DNA of 64,000 nt from positions 62,001 through 126,000 of the forward strand of contig NZ_JAYXHS010000001.1 in assembly GCF_036017035.1 (NCBI RefSeq), read 5' to 3'. Positions 55,503 to 63,726 of this stretch are shown piece by piece. The first letter of the stretch is position 1; the number at the start of each line of letters is the position of its first letter. The position numbers and the translations under genes were made by a program. This DNA is from Viridibacterium silvisoli. Lineage in GTDB: Bacteria; Pseudomonadota; Gammaproteobacteria; Burkholderiales; Rhodocyclaceae. Under the pieces are notes generated by a model. It was given only the letters and a program-made list of their open reading frames with translations, made no database searches and was not told the DNA's origin.

Positions 55503-56510
55503 ATGAGCGCGCCCGGCAAACCCCTCGCCTCCCCGCCCCCTGTCAGCGCACAGCCGGGCGAGCAGCCTCCGGCACACTGGGCGGCTCGCAACGAACGTGG
55601 CTCTCCCTGGGCCATGCGCCTGATGCTGCGACTGTCACTGGCGCTGGGGCGCTGGCCTACCCGCCCCATCCTGTGGCTGATCGCCGCCTATTTCGTTTGC
55701 GCCGCGCGCCAGGCCCGGCACGCCTCGCGTGACTACCTGAGCCGCGTCCTCGGCCACAGGGCAAGCCTGTGGCATGTTTTCCGCCACTTCCTGTGTTTCT
55801 CGACCACGGTGCATGACCGCGTCTTCATTCTCAACGACAAGGGCGACCTGTTCGACATCCGCCTGTTTGGCGAAGAGACGATGCATCGCATGAACGACGA
55901 GCACGGTGGCCTGCTGTTGTTCGGCGCGCACATGGGCAGCTTCGATGCGTTGCGCGCTGCTGCACGCAATCTTTCCGGGCGGCGCATCACCATGGCCATG
56001 TACGAAGAGAATGCGCGCCACATTTCGCAGATGCTGGCCAGCGTCGATCCCGACGCAGCGAACGAGATCCTGCCGCTGGGCCGCCTCGACTCCATGCTGC
56101 AGGTACAGGAGCGGCTCGCCGCCGGGCAGATCGTCGGCATTCTCGCCGACCGCAGTTTCGGCAAGAGTGAAATGCGCCCGACAGAGGTACTCGGTGCCGA
56201 CGCGCCGCTACCGACAGGTGCGTTCCGCATGGCAGCGCTATTGCGCGTGCCGGTATTCTTCATGGTCAGCCTGTATCGCGGAGGCAACCGCTACGACGTG
56301 CATTTCGAACCATTGGCCAATTTCACGGACTACTCCCACGCGGAGAAGGAGGCGCTCATGGAGACGGCACGTCATCATTACGCGGATCTCCTGACGCGCT
56401 TCTGCCGCGAAGCGCCTTACAACTGGTTCAACTTCTTCGAGTTCTGGAATGCCGGTGAAGCCACCACCACGCGGACCAGGTCCCGTCAGACTTCCGAACA
56501 GCCATCATGA
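55503..56510 (+). CDS. LpxL-like lysophospholipid/acyl-ACP acyltransferase
   Basis: A 335-residue membrane-associated acyltransferase. One N-terminal hydrophobic segment (about residues 45-65) precedes the HxxxxD catalytic motif in GAHMGSFDALR. GIADRSFG-like GILADRSFGKSEM and PTGAFRMAALLRVPVFFM resemble LpxL/HtrB. It probably transfers the finished polyene chain to a lipid acceptor, but the acceptor is unknown. The first 30 residues are Pro/Ala-rich. It overlaps the LolA-like gene by four bases. Confidence 0.85.
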   Translation: MSAPGKPLASPPPVSAQPGEQPPAHWAARNERGSPWAMRLMLRLSLALGRWPTRPILWLIAAYFVCAARQARHASRDYLSRVLGHRASLWHVFRHFLCFSTTVHDRVFILNDKGDLFDIRLFGEETMHRMNDEHGGLLLFGAHMGSFDALRAAARNLSGRRITMAMYEENARHISQMLASVDPDAANEILPLGRLDSMLQVQERLAAGQIVGILADRSFGKSEMRPTEVLGADAPLPTGAFRMAALLRVPVFFMVSLYRGGNRYDVHFEPLANFTDYSHAEKEALMETARHHYADLLTRFCREAPYNWFNFFEFWNAGEATTTRTRSRQTSEQPS

Positions 56511-57094
56511 AAAATACGCTGCGCCAGCTCAGGCTTGTCCTTGCACTCTTGTGCACCCTCGGTCTCTTGCCACTGCAGTCCGTATCCGCGGCCTCCTGGC
56601 AACTCCCCGATCTGATGAAGCTGCTGGCCGAGACACCTGCGGGTCGCGCCACCTTCGTCGAGCAGAAATTCATCGGCATGCTCGACAAGCCCGTCGTCTC
56701 ATCCGGCGAGCTGAGCTTCACCGCACCCGACCAGCTCGAGAAGCGCACGCTCAAGCCGCGCCCCGAAGCGCTGATTCTCAAGGGGGACGAGCTGACGCTG
56801 GAGCGTGGCAAACGCTCGATGAAGATGTCCCTGCAGGAGCACCCGGAGGTGTCGGCTTTTGTCGAAAGCATCCGCGCCACCCTCGCGGGTGATCAGCGAG
56901 CCCTGGAGCGCGTCTGGAAAGTTGCCCTGGACGGCGCACCGAATCGCTGGGCATTGGTGCTTACCCCCCTCTCACCAGGCTTTGTGGCGCAGATACGCAT
57001 CGACGGCGTACGCGGCGAGGTGCGCCAGATCGACATCGAACAGAGCGATGGCGACCGCTCCATCATGACTATCTCGAAAGTCCTCACGCCATGA
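56507..57094 (+). CDS. LolA-like periplasmic lipid-carrier protein
   Basis: A 195-residue exported protein (signal peptide LVLALLCTLGLLPLQSVSAA). It has the LolA-type fold: MKLLAETPAGRATFVEQKFI, GELSFTAPDQLEKRTLKPRP, then ELTLERGKRSMKMSLQEHPE and DGVRGEVRQIDIEQSDGDRS. Members of this group accompany polyene exporters and are thought to carry the lipid across the periplasm. ATGA overlaps join it to both neighbours. Confidence 0.85.
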   Translation: MKNTLRQLRLVLALLCTLGLLPLQSVSAASWQLPDLMKLLAETPAGRATFVEQKFIGMLDKPVVSSGELSFTAPDQLEKRTLKPRPEALILKGDELTLERGKRSMKMSLQEHPEVSAFVESIRATLAGDQRALERVWKVALDGAPNRWALVLTPLSPGFVAQIRIDGVRGEVRQIDIEQSDGDRSIMTISKVLTP

Positions 57095-59490
57095 GCGCAG
57101 TGCGTCGCACGCTGGCAGGCAAACTGCCGCTATTGATCTGGCTGGTCGCGCTGGTGCTCTGCGTCGGCGTGATCCTGCGCACGCATTTCGTTGCCGACAT
57201 GTCGGCCTTCCTGCCGAGCAATCCGGATGCGCAACAGCGTGTGCTCGTCGAGCAATTGCGCGACGGCACCATTGCACGCTTGATGATCGTCGGCATCGAA
57301 GGCGGCGACGCAGCTTCGCGACATCGTGCCTCGCGCGAACTGGCGGCAAAGCTGCGCCAGTCGCCACGCTTCATCGGCGTACAGAACGGCGAGAGCGCCA
57401 CGCTGGCGCGTGACCGCTCCTTCTACTTCAACAATCGCTACCTGCTGAGCCCTGCCGTCACCACCGAGCACTTCACGGCGGACGGCTTGCGTGAAGCCAT
57501 CGGCAATTCGCTCGACAGTCTGTCCGGCAGTGCCGGCATGATGCTCAAGAGCCTGCTCGCCAAGGACCCGACGGGCGAGACGCTTGAGCTCATCGACAAT
57601 CTGCAACAGGGCGGCGGCCCGCGCGTCGCTGATGACGTATGGGTATCGCGTGATGATTCCCGCGCCCTGCTGTTGTTGCAGACCAGTGCCGCAGGGTCCG
57701 ACACGGATGCACAAGCGGCCACCATCGCAGAAGTGCGCAGCAGCTTTGAAGCGGTACGCGGTCAAAGCGGCGATCAGGCCAATGCGATGCGCGTGGTGCT
57801 GACCGGCGCTGGCGTGTTCTCCGTGCATTCGCGCGACGCCATCAAGTTCGATGCACGCCTGCTCGCGGGCTTGTCGACGGTGTTCGTCGTGATCCTGCTG
57901 CTGGCGGTGTACCGATCGACGCGCTTGCTGATCCTCGGCTTGATGCCGGTACTCAGCGGAGCGCTCGCCGGCATCGCTGCGGTAAGCCTCGGCTTCGGCC
58001 AGGTGCATGGCCTCACGCTGGGTTTTGGCGCCACGCTGATCGGTGAGGCGGTCGATTACTCGATCTACCTGTTCGTGCAGTCCGGCCAGAATTCGCAGGG
58101 CGCCGCGCCGCGCAGCTGGGAAGGCAAGTTCTGGCGTACCGTGCTGATCGGCGTCGCCACCTCGGTCTGCGGTTTCGGTGCCATGCTGGTGTCCGGCTTT
58201 CCGGGCCTCGCCCAACTCGGCCTGTACTCGATGAGCGGCCTGCTGGCGGCCGTGCTGGTGACGCGCTACGTGCTGCCCTCGCTGATGCCGAAGTCGGTCA
58301 ACATGCGCGACATCGAGCCTATCGGGGCGCGCCTCACAAGTGCGGCGCACTGGCTGGCGCGCGGCCGCGTCATTGCCCTGGGCCTGATCGCTGCTGCCAC
58401 CGTCTTCCTGTGCGTGCAGCATGCACACATCTGGAACCACGACATTTCGGCATTGAATCCGGTGCCGCGTGCAGACCAGGAGCTCGACGCCCAGTTGCGT
58501 GGTGAGCTCGGTGCGCCGGATTCACGCTACCTGCTGGCTTTCAATGCCGCAGACGAACAGGCTGCGTTGCGAGCGGCCGAGAAGCTCGACGCGCCACTGC
58601 GCAAACTGGTCGACGACGGCGTGCTGGCAGGTTTCAACTCACCAGCCCGCATGCTGCCTAGCCTTGCCACGCAACAGGCGCGCCAGAGTGCCATGCCCGA
58701 TGCGGCGACACTGCGCAGCAATCTGCAAACTGCATTGGTCGACATGCCATTGCGCGCCGACAAGCTGGAAGGCTTCGTCGACGATGTGCAAGCCGCCAGA
58801 ACACGCAAACCACTGACACGTGCCGATCTGGATGGCACGGCCAGCGCATTGGGGCTCGATGCCATGCTGGCGCGCAAGTCTGAGGGCTACACGCTGCTGA
58901 TCCCGCTCAATGCCCCTGCAAGCAACGAGAAGGGGCTCGATCTGCAGCAGCTGCGCACTGCCCTCGCCAGCAGCCAGCTCGAGGGCGGCAATGAGAATCT
59001 GCACGTCATCGACCTGCGCGACCAGGCCGAGTCACTCTATGCCGGCTATCTCGACGAAGCCATCCGCCTCTCCGCCTGGGGGCTGGCCGCGGTGATCGGC
59101 GTCATCGCGCTGGCCCTGCGCGATGCCAGACGCATCGTGCGTGTCTTGCTGCCACTGGCCGGCAGCGTGGCGCTGGTGATGGCAGGCCTCGTGTTGAGCG
59201 GCACCATGCTCAGCATCCTGCACCTGATCGGCCTGTTGCTGACCGTTGCCGTGGGCTCGAACTACGCGCTGTTCTTCGATCAAGGCGATGAGGACACTAC
59301 GCCGGCGCAGCAGCATCGCACCATCGTGTCACTGGTGCTGGCCAACCTCGCAACCGTCGTCGGCTTCGGTTTGCTGGCGACCTCATCGGTATCCGTACTC
59401 AGTGCGCTGGGCGCTACGGTCGGGCCCGGCGCGCTGCTGTCCCTGCTACTGGCCGCCGTGCTGGTACCGGCCAAACGAACCAGCGCCTAG
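57091..59490 (+). CDS. MMPL-family RND exporter
   Basis: A 799-residue inner-membrane exporter with two halves, each a transmembrane helix, a large periplasmic loop and five more helices. The first half has FVVILLLAVYRSTRLLILGL, GATLIGEAVDYSIYLFVQSG and VATSVCGFGAMLVSGFPGLA; the second half has LLTVAVGSNYALFFDQGDED. The conserved acidic residue of GEAVDYS and the matching D in the second half suit proton coupling. It is predicted to move the polyene lipid out of the inner membrane, with the LolA-like protein as partner. Confidence 0.9.
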   Translation: MSAVRRTLAGKLPLLIWLVALVLCVGVILRTHFVADMSAFLPSNPDAQQRVLVEQLRDGTIARLMIVGIEGGDAASRHRASRELAAKLRQSPRFIGVQNGESATLARDRSFYFNNRYLLSPAVTTEHFTADGLREAIGNSLDSLSGSAGMMLKSLLAKDPTGETLELIDNLQQGGGPRVADDVWVSRDDSRALLLLQTSAAGSDTDAQAATIAEVRSSFEAVRGQSGDQANAMRVVLTGAGVFSVHSRDAIKFDARLLAGLSTVFVVILLLAVYRSTRLLILGLMPVLSGALAGIAAVSLGFGQVHGLTLGFGATLIGEAVDYSIYLFVQSGQNSQGAAPRSWEGKFWRTVLIGVATSVCGFGAMLVSGFPGLAQLGLYSMSGLLAAVLVTRYVLPSLMPKSVNMRDIEPIGARLTSAAHWLARGRVIALGLIAAATVFLCVQHAHIWNHDISALNPVPRADQELDAQLRGELGAPDSRYLLAFNAADEQAALRAAEKLDAPLRKLVDDGVLAGFNSPARMLPSLATQQARQSAMPDAATLRSNLQTALVDMPLRADKLEGFVDDVQAARTRKPLTRADLDGTASALGLDAMLARKSEGYTLLIPLNAPASNEKGLDLQQLRTALASSQLEGGNENLHVIDLRDQAESLYAGYLDEAIRLSAWGLAAVIGVIALALRDARRIVRVLLPLAGSVALVMAGLVLSGTMLSILHLIGLLLTVAVGSNYALFFDQGDEDTTPAQQHRTIVSLVLANLATVVGFGLLATSSVSVLSALGATVGPGALLSLLLAAVLVPAKRTSA

Positions 59491-59540
59491 CGCGCCTGTC
59501 GCACGATAGAGACAGCGCCCGGGAAAGGGAGAACCGCAAC

Positions 59541-60419
59541 ATGCCCCAGCAATTTTCCCGGCGCAGCGCACTCTGGTTGAAGCTCGCCCGGCAACGCCTT
59601 GGTGGCCGCCATGCTCGCGGCGGCAAGCGCCTGCTTTACCTGTGCTTCGCAGCGGCAGGCACGCTGCTGTCGGCCTGCGGTTTCTTGCCGCAGCCACATA
59701 CGGTCCCCCTGCCCGCGCTGCACGACAGGCTGTCGCCCGCAGCACCGGCCAAACGTCTCGTCGTCATGCTGCCAGGCATCTACGACAAAGCCGCTGATTT
59801 CGTCAGCGAAGGCTTCGTCAAGGATCTGCGCTCGCGCGGCATCGACGCCGACGTGCTGATGCCTGAGGCACACTTCGGCTACTACGAGGCCCGCGACGTC
59901 GACCTGCGCCTGGAGCAGGACATCTTCGCGCCAGCCCGCGCACAGGGCTATCGCGAGATCTGGATCGTCGGCGTATCCCTCGGCGGTCTGGGCGCACTGC
60001 TGTATTCCTCGCAGCATGCAGAATCCATTACCGGCATCCTCCTGATTGCGCCCTTCCCCGGAACCGACAAGGTGCTCGGCGAGATCCGCCAAGCAGGCGG
60101 CCTGCGGAGCTGGTCAGCGACACCACAGGCGCAGATGGGCGATGAGCGCCCCGCCCTGCGCTGGTTTGCTTCAGCAGCGTCGCTGCAACAACAGAAGCCC
60201 GCCAGCGTGCCGGGCATCTTTCTGGCTACAGGCAAGGCAGACCGTCTGTTCGAAGGCCAGCGCCTGCTCAGCGAAGCACTGCCACCAGCGCATGTGCAAC
60301 TCGTAGAAGGTGGGCATGACTGGCAAACATGGCGTCACCTATGGCAAGAATTTCTCGACGAAGGCCCGTGGGCCCTGGAGGCTGCCAAACGGGCACATCT
60401 TGATAGAATCCGCCTGTAA
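59541..60419 (+). CDS. Alpha/beta hydrolase, probable lipoprotein
   Basis: A 292-residue protein. A hydrophobic stretch LLYLCFAAAGTLLSACGF (about residues 31-48), with LLSAC as a possible lipobox, is preceded by a long basic region. An alpha/beta-hydrolase domain follows: the strand RLVVMLPGIYDKAADF, the nucleophile elbow GVSLGGLGAL (Ser about residue 149), the acid region FLATGKADRLFEG and the catalytic His in VEGGHDWQTW. It sits between the exporter and the ketosynthase, and I do not recognise it as a core gene of characterised clusters. A role as a lipase/esterase acting on the polyene lipid is a guess. It has a good GGGAG ribosome-binding site. Confidence 0.8.
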   Translation: MPQQFSRRSALWLKLARQRLGGRHARGGKRLLYLCFAAAGTLLSACGFLPQPHTVPLPALHDRLSPAAPAKRLVVMLPGIYDKAADFVSEGFVKDLRSRGIDADVLMPEAHFGYYEARDVDLRLEQDIFAPARAQGYREIWIVGVSLGGLGALLYSSQHAESITGILLIAPFPGTDKVLGEIRQAGGLRSWSATPQAQMGDERPALRWFASAASLQQQKPASVPGIFLATGKADRLFEGQRLLSEALPPAHVQLVEGGHDWQTWRHLWQEFLDEGPWALEAAKRAHLDRIRL

Positions 60420-60478
60420 CACCGTATGTTGTCCTGCGCCTGAAGCGCACCGCTCCCTGCCTCATTCATTTCTGTCCG

Positions 60479-61702
60479 ATGGCGTCGAACCGAAACTCTC
60501 TTTCTGCACCCCTGCACCTGTCCGCCATGAGCCTGAGCTCCAGTCTCGGCCATGGTCTGCAGGCCACACTCGCAGCGTTGCGCGCATCACGCAGCGGCCT
60601 GTCTGATCAACGCTTCGAAACCGTGGAGCTGGCGACGTGGATCGGCCATGCGGCAGGTGTCGACGAGGTCGTGCTGCCGGAGTCGCTGCGCGCTTTCGAA
60701 TGTCGCAACAACCGTCTGGCCTGGTTGGCACTGCAGCAAGACGGCATTCTCGAAGCTCTCGCTGCCGCGCGCGCGCGCCACGGCGCCAGCCGCATCGGCG
60801 TGTTCCTCGGCACCAGCACCTCGGGCATTCTGGAAACCGAGCAAGCCTTCCGGCGACGCGACGATGCAGGCAAGCTACCCGCCGACTTCCACTATCGCGA
60901 GACTCACAACACCTACTCGATCGCCGACTTCGTGCGCCATGCGTTGCAGCTCGAAGGCCCGGCGGTTGTCGTATCCACGGCCTGCTCGTCCAGCGCCAAG
61001 GTTTTCGGCAATGCCCAGCGCATGATTGCTGCGGGCTTCATCGATGCAGCCGTAGTGGGCGGCGTCGACTCGCTATGCCTGACGACCCTGCACGGCTTCC
61101 ATTCCCTGCAACTGCTGTCTGCCGACCCGTGCAAACCCTACGACGCCACGCGCAACGGCCTGTCCATCGGCGAAGCCGCCGCCTTCATCCTGCTTGAGCG
61201 CGCCGACGTGCATGCTGCGCGCGATAACGACGTGCTGCTGCTGGGCGTGGGTGAGTCGGCCGATGCGCACCATATGTCGGCGCCGCATCCGGAAGGCCTC
61301 GGCGCACGCATTGCCATGCGCGCAGCCATGCAGCAGGCTGGCTTGCAGGCCAGCGACATCGATTACATCAACCTCCACGGCACGGCCACCCCCAGCAACG
61401 ATGCAGCCGAAGCGCAAGCCATCGCAGCCGAGTTCGGCATGGTCACGCCCTGCAGCTCGACCAAGGGGGCAACCGGCCACACCCTGGGCGCCGCTGGTGG
61501 CACCGAGGCTATCATCTCCGCGCTATGCATCAAGCATGGCCTGATTCCCGGCGGGCTGAACATCACGCAACTCGATCCAGCCTTACAGGTGAACTATCAG
61601 CTCGCCAATCGCGACCAGCCCATCCGGCGCGTGCTCAGCAATTCCTTCGGTTTTGGCGGCACCAACTGCAGCTTGTTGCTCGGACAACGGGGAGCACGCT
61701 GA
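60479..61702 (+). CDS. Beta-ketoacyl-ACP synthase of the polyene cluster
   Basis: A 407-residue ketosynthase with the full Cys-His-His triad: C169 in VSTACSSSAK, H300 in NLHGTATPSND and H334 in KGATGHTLGAAGG. The C-terminal NSFGFGGTNCSLLL is typical. In aryl polyene systems a ketosynthase of this group pairs with the chain-length-factor-like protein encoded next (61704). The ATG at 60479 was chosen; the ribosome-binding site is weak. Confidence 0.93.
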   Translation: MASNRNSLSAPLHLSAMSLSSSLGHGLQATLAALRASRSGLSDQRFETVELATWIGHAAGVDEVVLPESLRAFECRNNRLAWLALQQDGILEALAAARARHGASRIGVFLGTSTSGILETEQAFRRRDDAGKLPADFHYRETHNTYSIADFVRHALQLEGPAVVVSTACSSSAKVFGNAQRMIAAGFIDAAVVGGVDSLCLTTLHGFHSLQLLSADPCKPYDATRNGLSIGEAAAFILLERADVHAARDNDVLLLGVGESADAHHMSAPHPEGLGARIAMRAAMQQAGLQASDIDYINLHGTATPSNDAAEAQAIAAEFGMVTPCSSTKGATGHTLGAAGGTEAIISALCIKHGLIPGGLNITQLDPALQVNYQLANRDQPIRRVLSNSFGFGGTNCSLLLGQRGAR

Positions 61703-61703
61703 C

Positions 61704-62510
61704 ATGACAACTGCCCACACCACCGTCCACCTTCTCGGCCTCGGTGCCATCGGCCCCGGCTTCGCTGACTGGCCGACGCTCGCCGCCTTGCTGCGCGATG
61801 AACAGACCTGGTCGCACACCCCAACCCAGATACCGGCCCTGCAGGTATTGCCGCCGGCCGAGCGCCGCCGCATCGGCGTCGTCATCAAGCTGGCATTGGC
61901 CACAGGTCTCGAAGCTGCACAGCACGCAGAGCGCGATCCGGCGAAACTGGCCTCCGTCTTTTCCGCATCGAATGCCGAAGGTGAGAACTGCCATGCGCTG
62001 TGCGAGGCGCTTGCCGGCAGCGATCGCTTCATCTCGCCCACGCGCTTCCACAACTCCGTGCATAACGCGTCCTCCGGTTACTGGAGCATCGCCACCGGTT
62101 GCATGGCGCAGTCCACCAGCCTGTGCGCCTACGATGCTAGCTTCGCAGCCGGACTGCTCGAAGCGGCCACACAGGTTGCCAGCACGGGCGATGACTGCCT
62201 GCTGGTCGTGCACGACAGCGTCTACCCGCATCCGCTCGGTACGGCACGCCCACTGCTCGACAATATGGCGATCGGACTCGTCCTGTCCGCACAGGCGGGC
62301 AACCGGTCACTCGCCAGGCTTGACCTCAGCCTCAGCGCTGACGCAACACTGTCCGCAGTACCGCCGGAACTGGCCGCGCTGCAGACCGGCACGCCAAGCG
62401 GCCGCGCCCTGCCCTTGCTGAGCGCCGTGGCACGCAAGCAGGAAACCCGCGTGACTCTCGAGTACCTCGCGCCACTCGGCCTGAGCGTCAGCATCACGCC
62501 ATGTCGTTGA
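61704..62510 (+). CDS. Chain-length-factor-like half-ketosynthase (ApeC type)
   Basis: A 268-residue protein covering only the N-terminal half of the ketosynthase fold (ketoacyl-synt_2 family). It lacks the two catalytic histidines of the C-terminal half. Segments RRRIGVVIKLALATGLEAAQ, PTRFHNSVHNASSGYWSIAT and CMAQSTSLCAYDASFAAGL fit the chain-length factors that dimerise with a ketosynthase in aryl polyene synthesis. A cysteine (C133 in IATGCMAQ) falls where the catalytic Cys aligns. GGAG precedes the ATG at 61704. It overlaps the next gene by ten bases. Confidence 0.85.
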   Translation: MTTAHTTVHLLGLGAIGPGFADWPTLAALLRDEQTWSHTPTQIPALQVLPPAERRRIGVVIKLALATGLEAAQHAERDPAKLASVFSASNAEGENCHALCEALAGSDRFISPTRFHNSVHNASSGYWSIATGCMAQSTSLCAYDASFAAGLLEAATQVASTGDDCLLVVHDSVYPHPLGTARPLLDNMAIGLVLSAQAGNRSLARLDLSLSADATLSAVPPELAALQTGTPSGRALPLLSAVARKQETRVTLEYLAPLGLSVSITPCR

Positions 62511-62998
62511 GCGCGTCGACCATGCTCGATCGCCAGCAGATCGCGGCGCGCATTCCTCACACGGCAGACATGTGCCTGCTCGACAGCGTCGAGCACTGGG
62601 ATGCCGACGGCATCCGCTGCCACAGTCAGAGCCATAGCAACAGCGATAACCCGCTGCGCGAAGCCGGGCAGCTCGGTGCTGCCTGCGGCGTCGAATACGC
62701 GGCGCAGGCCATGGCCATCCATGGCGCCCTGCTCGCAGGCTTGTCTGATGACACGCGGCCGCGCGCCGGCTTCCTCGCCAGCATGCGCGACGTACAGTTG
62801 CATGTCATGACACTGGACGACATCGTCGGCACACTGCGCGTCGAAGCAAGCCGCCTGACCGGTGACGGCCAGAGCATTCTCTACAGCTTCAAGGTCAGTG
62901 CCGGCGACACAGCGCTGGTAACGGGCCGCGCCGCCGTCGTGCTCGATGCGAGCAAGATCGAAGCAAAGCAGGCTCAACAAGCAATGGAACAGAAATGA
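62501..62998 (+). CDS. Second hotdog-fold dehydratase (ApeP type)
   Basis: A 165-residue hotdog protein. RIPHTADMCLLDSVEHWD contains the catalytic His, and GVEYAAQAMAIHGAL holds the acidic residue (Glu) of the second active-site helix. This is the pattern of the 3-hydroxylacyl-ACP dehydratase called ApeP in aryl polyene clusters. It presumably pairs with the shorter dehydratase at 55192. An ATG seven codons later is an alternative start. It overlaps the ketoreductase by four bases. Confidence 0.86.
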   Translation: MSLSASTMLDRQQIAARIPHTADMCLLDSVEHWDADGIRCHSQSHSNSDNPLREAGQLGAACGVEYAAQAMAIHGALLAGLSDDTRPRAGFLASMRDVQLHVMTLDDIVGTLRVEASRLTGDGQSILYSFKVSAGDTALVTGRAAVVLDASKIEAKQAQQAMEQK

Positions 62999-63714
62999 AA
63001 CGCGCTCTCGTGACCGGCGGCAGTGGCGCCATTGGCAGCGCCGTGTGTCGTGCATTGGCCGTACAAGGCCACCACGTCATCGTGCACGCCAACAGCAATG
63101 CAGCACGCGCCGAAACCCTCGCCGCAGAATTGCGGGCGCAAGGCCATTCCGCCGAGGCCGTGAGCTTCGACGTGACGGATACGGCGGCATGCGAAAGTGC
63201 GCTGGCCGCACTCGTCGAGGTCGGGCCGATCCAGATCCTCGTCAATAACGCCGGCATACATGACGATGGCGTTTTCGCCGGCATGAATCACGCACAGTGG
63301 TCACGCGTCGTCGACGTCTCGCTGAACGGCTTTTTCAATGTCACGCAGCCACTGATGCTGCCGATGATCCGCACGCGTTGGGGACGCATCGTGAATATGT
63401 CATCGGTCGCTGCGATTACCGGCAATCGCGGTCAGGTGAACTACTCAGCCGCCAAGGGCGCGCTGCAATCGGCGACGCGTGCGCTGTCCCTCGAAGTGGC
63501 TAGCCGCGGCGTTACGGTGAACGCAGTGGCGCCAGGCATCATCGCCTCGGAGATGACGGAAGGCGTTTTCGACAAGGAGACGATCGATCGCATGGTGCCC
63601 GTGAAACGCGCGGGCACCGCCGACGAAGTGGCCGCGCTGGTTGCCTTCCTCGCCTCGGATGCATCGGCCTACATCACAGGGCAGACCATCTCGATCAACG
63701 GCGGCATGGCCTGA
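62995..63714 (+). CDS. 3-oxoacyl-ACP reductase (FabG-like)
   Basis: A 239-residue short-chain dehydrogenase/reductase. The NADPH-binding motif is TGGSGAIGSAV (residues 7-17), NNAGIHDDG follows, and the catalytic Ser-Tyr-Lys triad lies in NMSSVAAITGNRGQVNYSAA and KGALQ. It reduces the beta-keto group in each elongation cycle of the polyene. It is the last plus-strand gene, 12 bases before the convergent glycosyltransferase stop. Confidence 0.93.
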   Translation: MKRALVTGGSGAIGSAVCRALAVQGHHVIVHANSNAARAETLAAELRAQGHSAEAVSFDVTDTAACESALAALVEVGPIQILVNNAGIHDDGVFAGMNHAQWSRVVDVSLNGFFNVTQPLMLPMIRTRWGRIVNMSSVAAITGNRGQVNYSAAKGALQSATRALSLEVASRGVTVNAVAPGIIASEMTEGVFDKETIDRMVPVKRAGTADEVAALVAFLASDASAYITGQTISINGGMA

Positions 63715-63726
63715 GCCTGACAAGCC

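Noticed and set aside
57130..58440. Long minus-strand open frame opposite the MMPL exporter, and a similar one at 44931-46217 opposite the binding protein
   Set aside because: Gln/Asp/His/Arg-rich compositions with no membrane or enzyme motifs, each exactly shadowing a well-supported gene.
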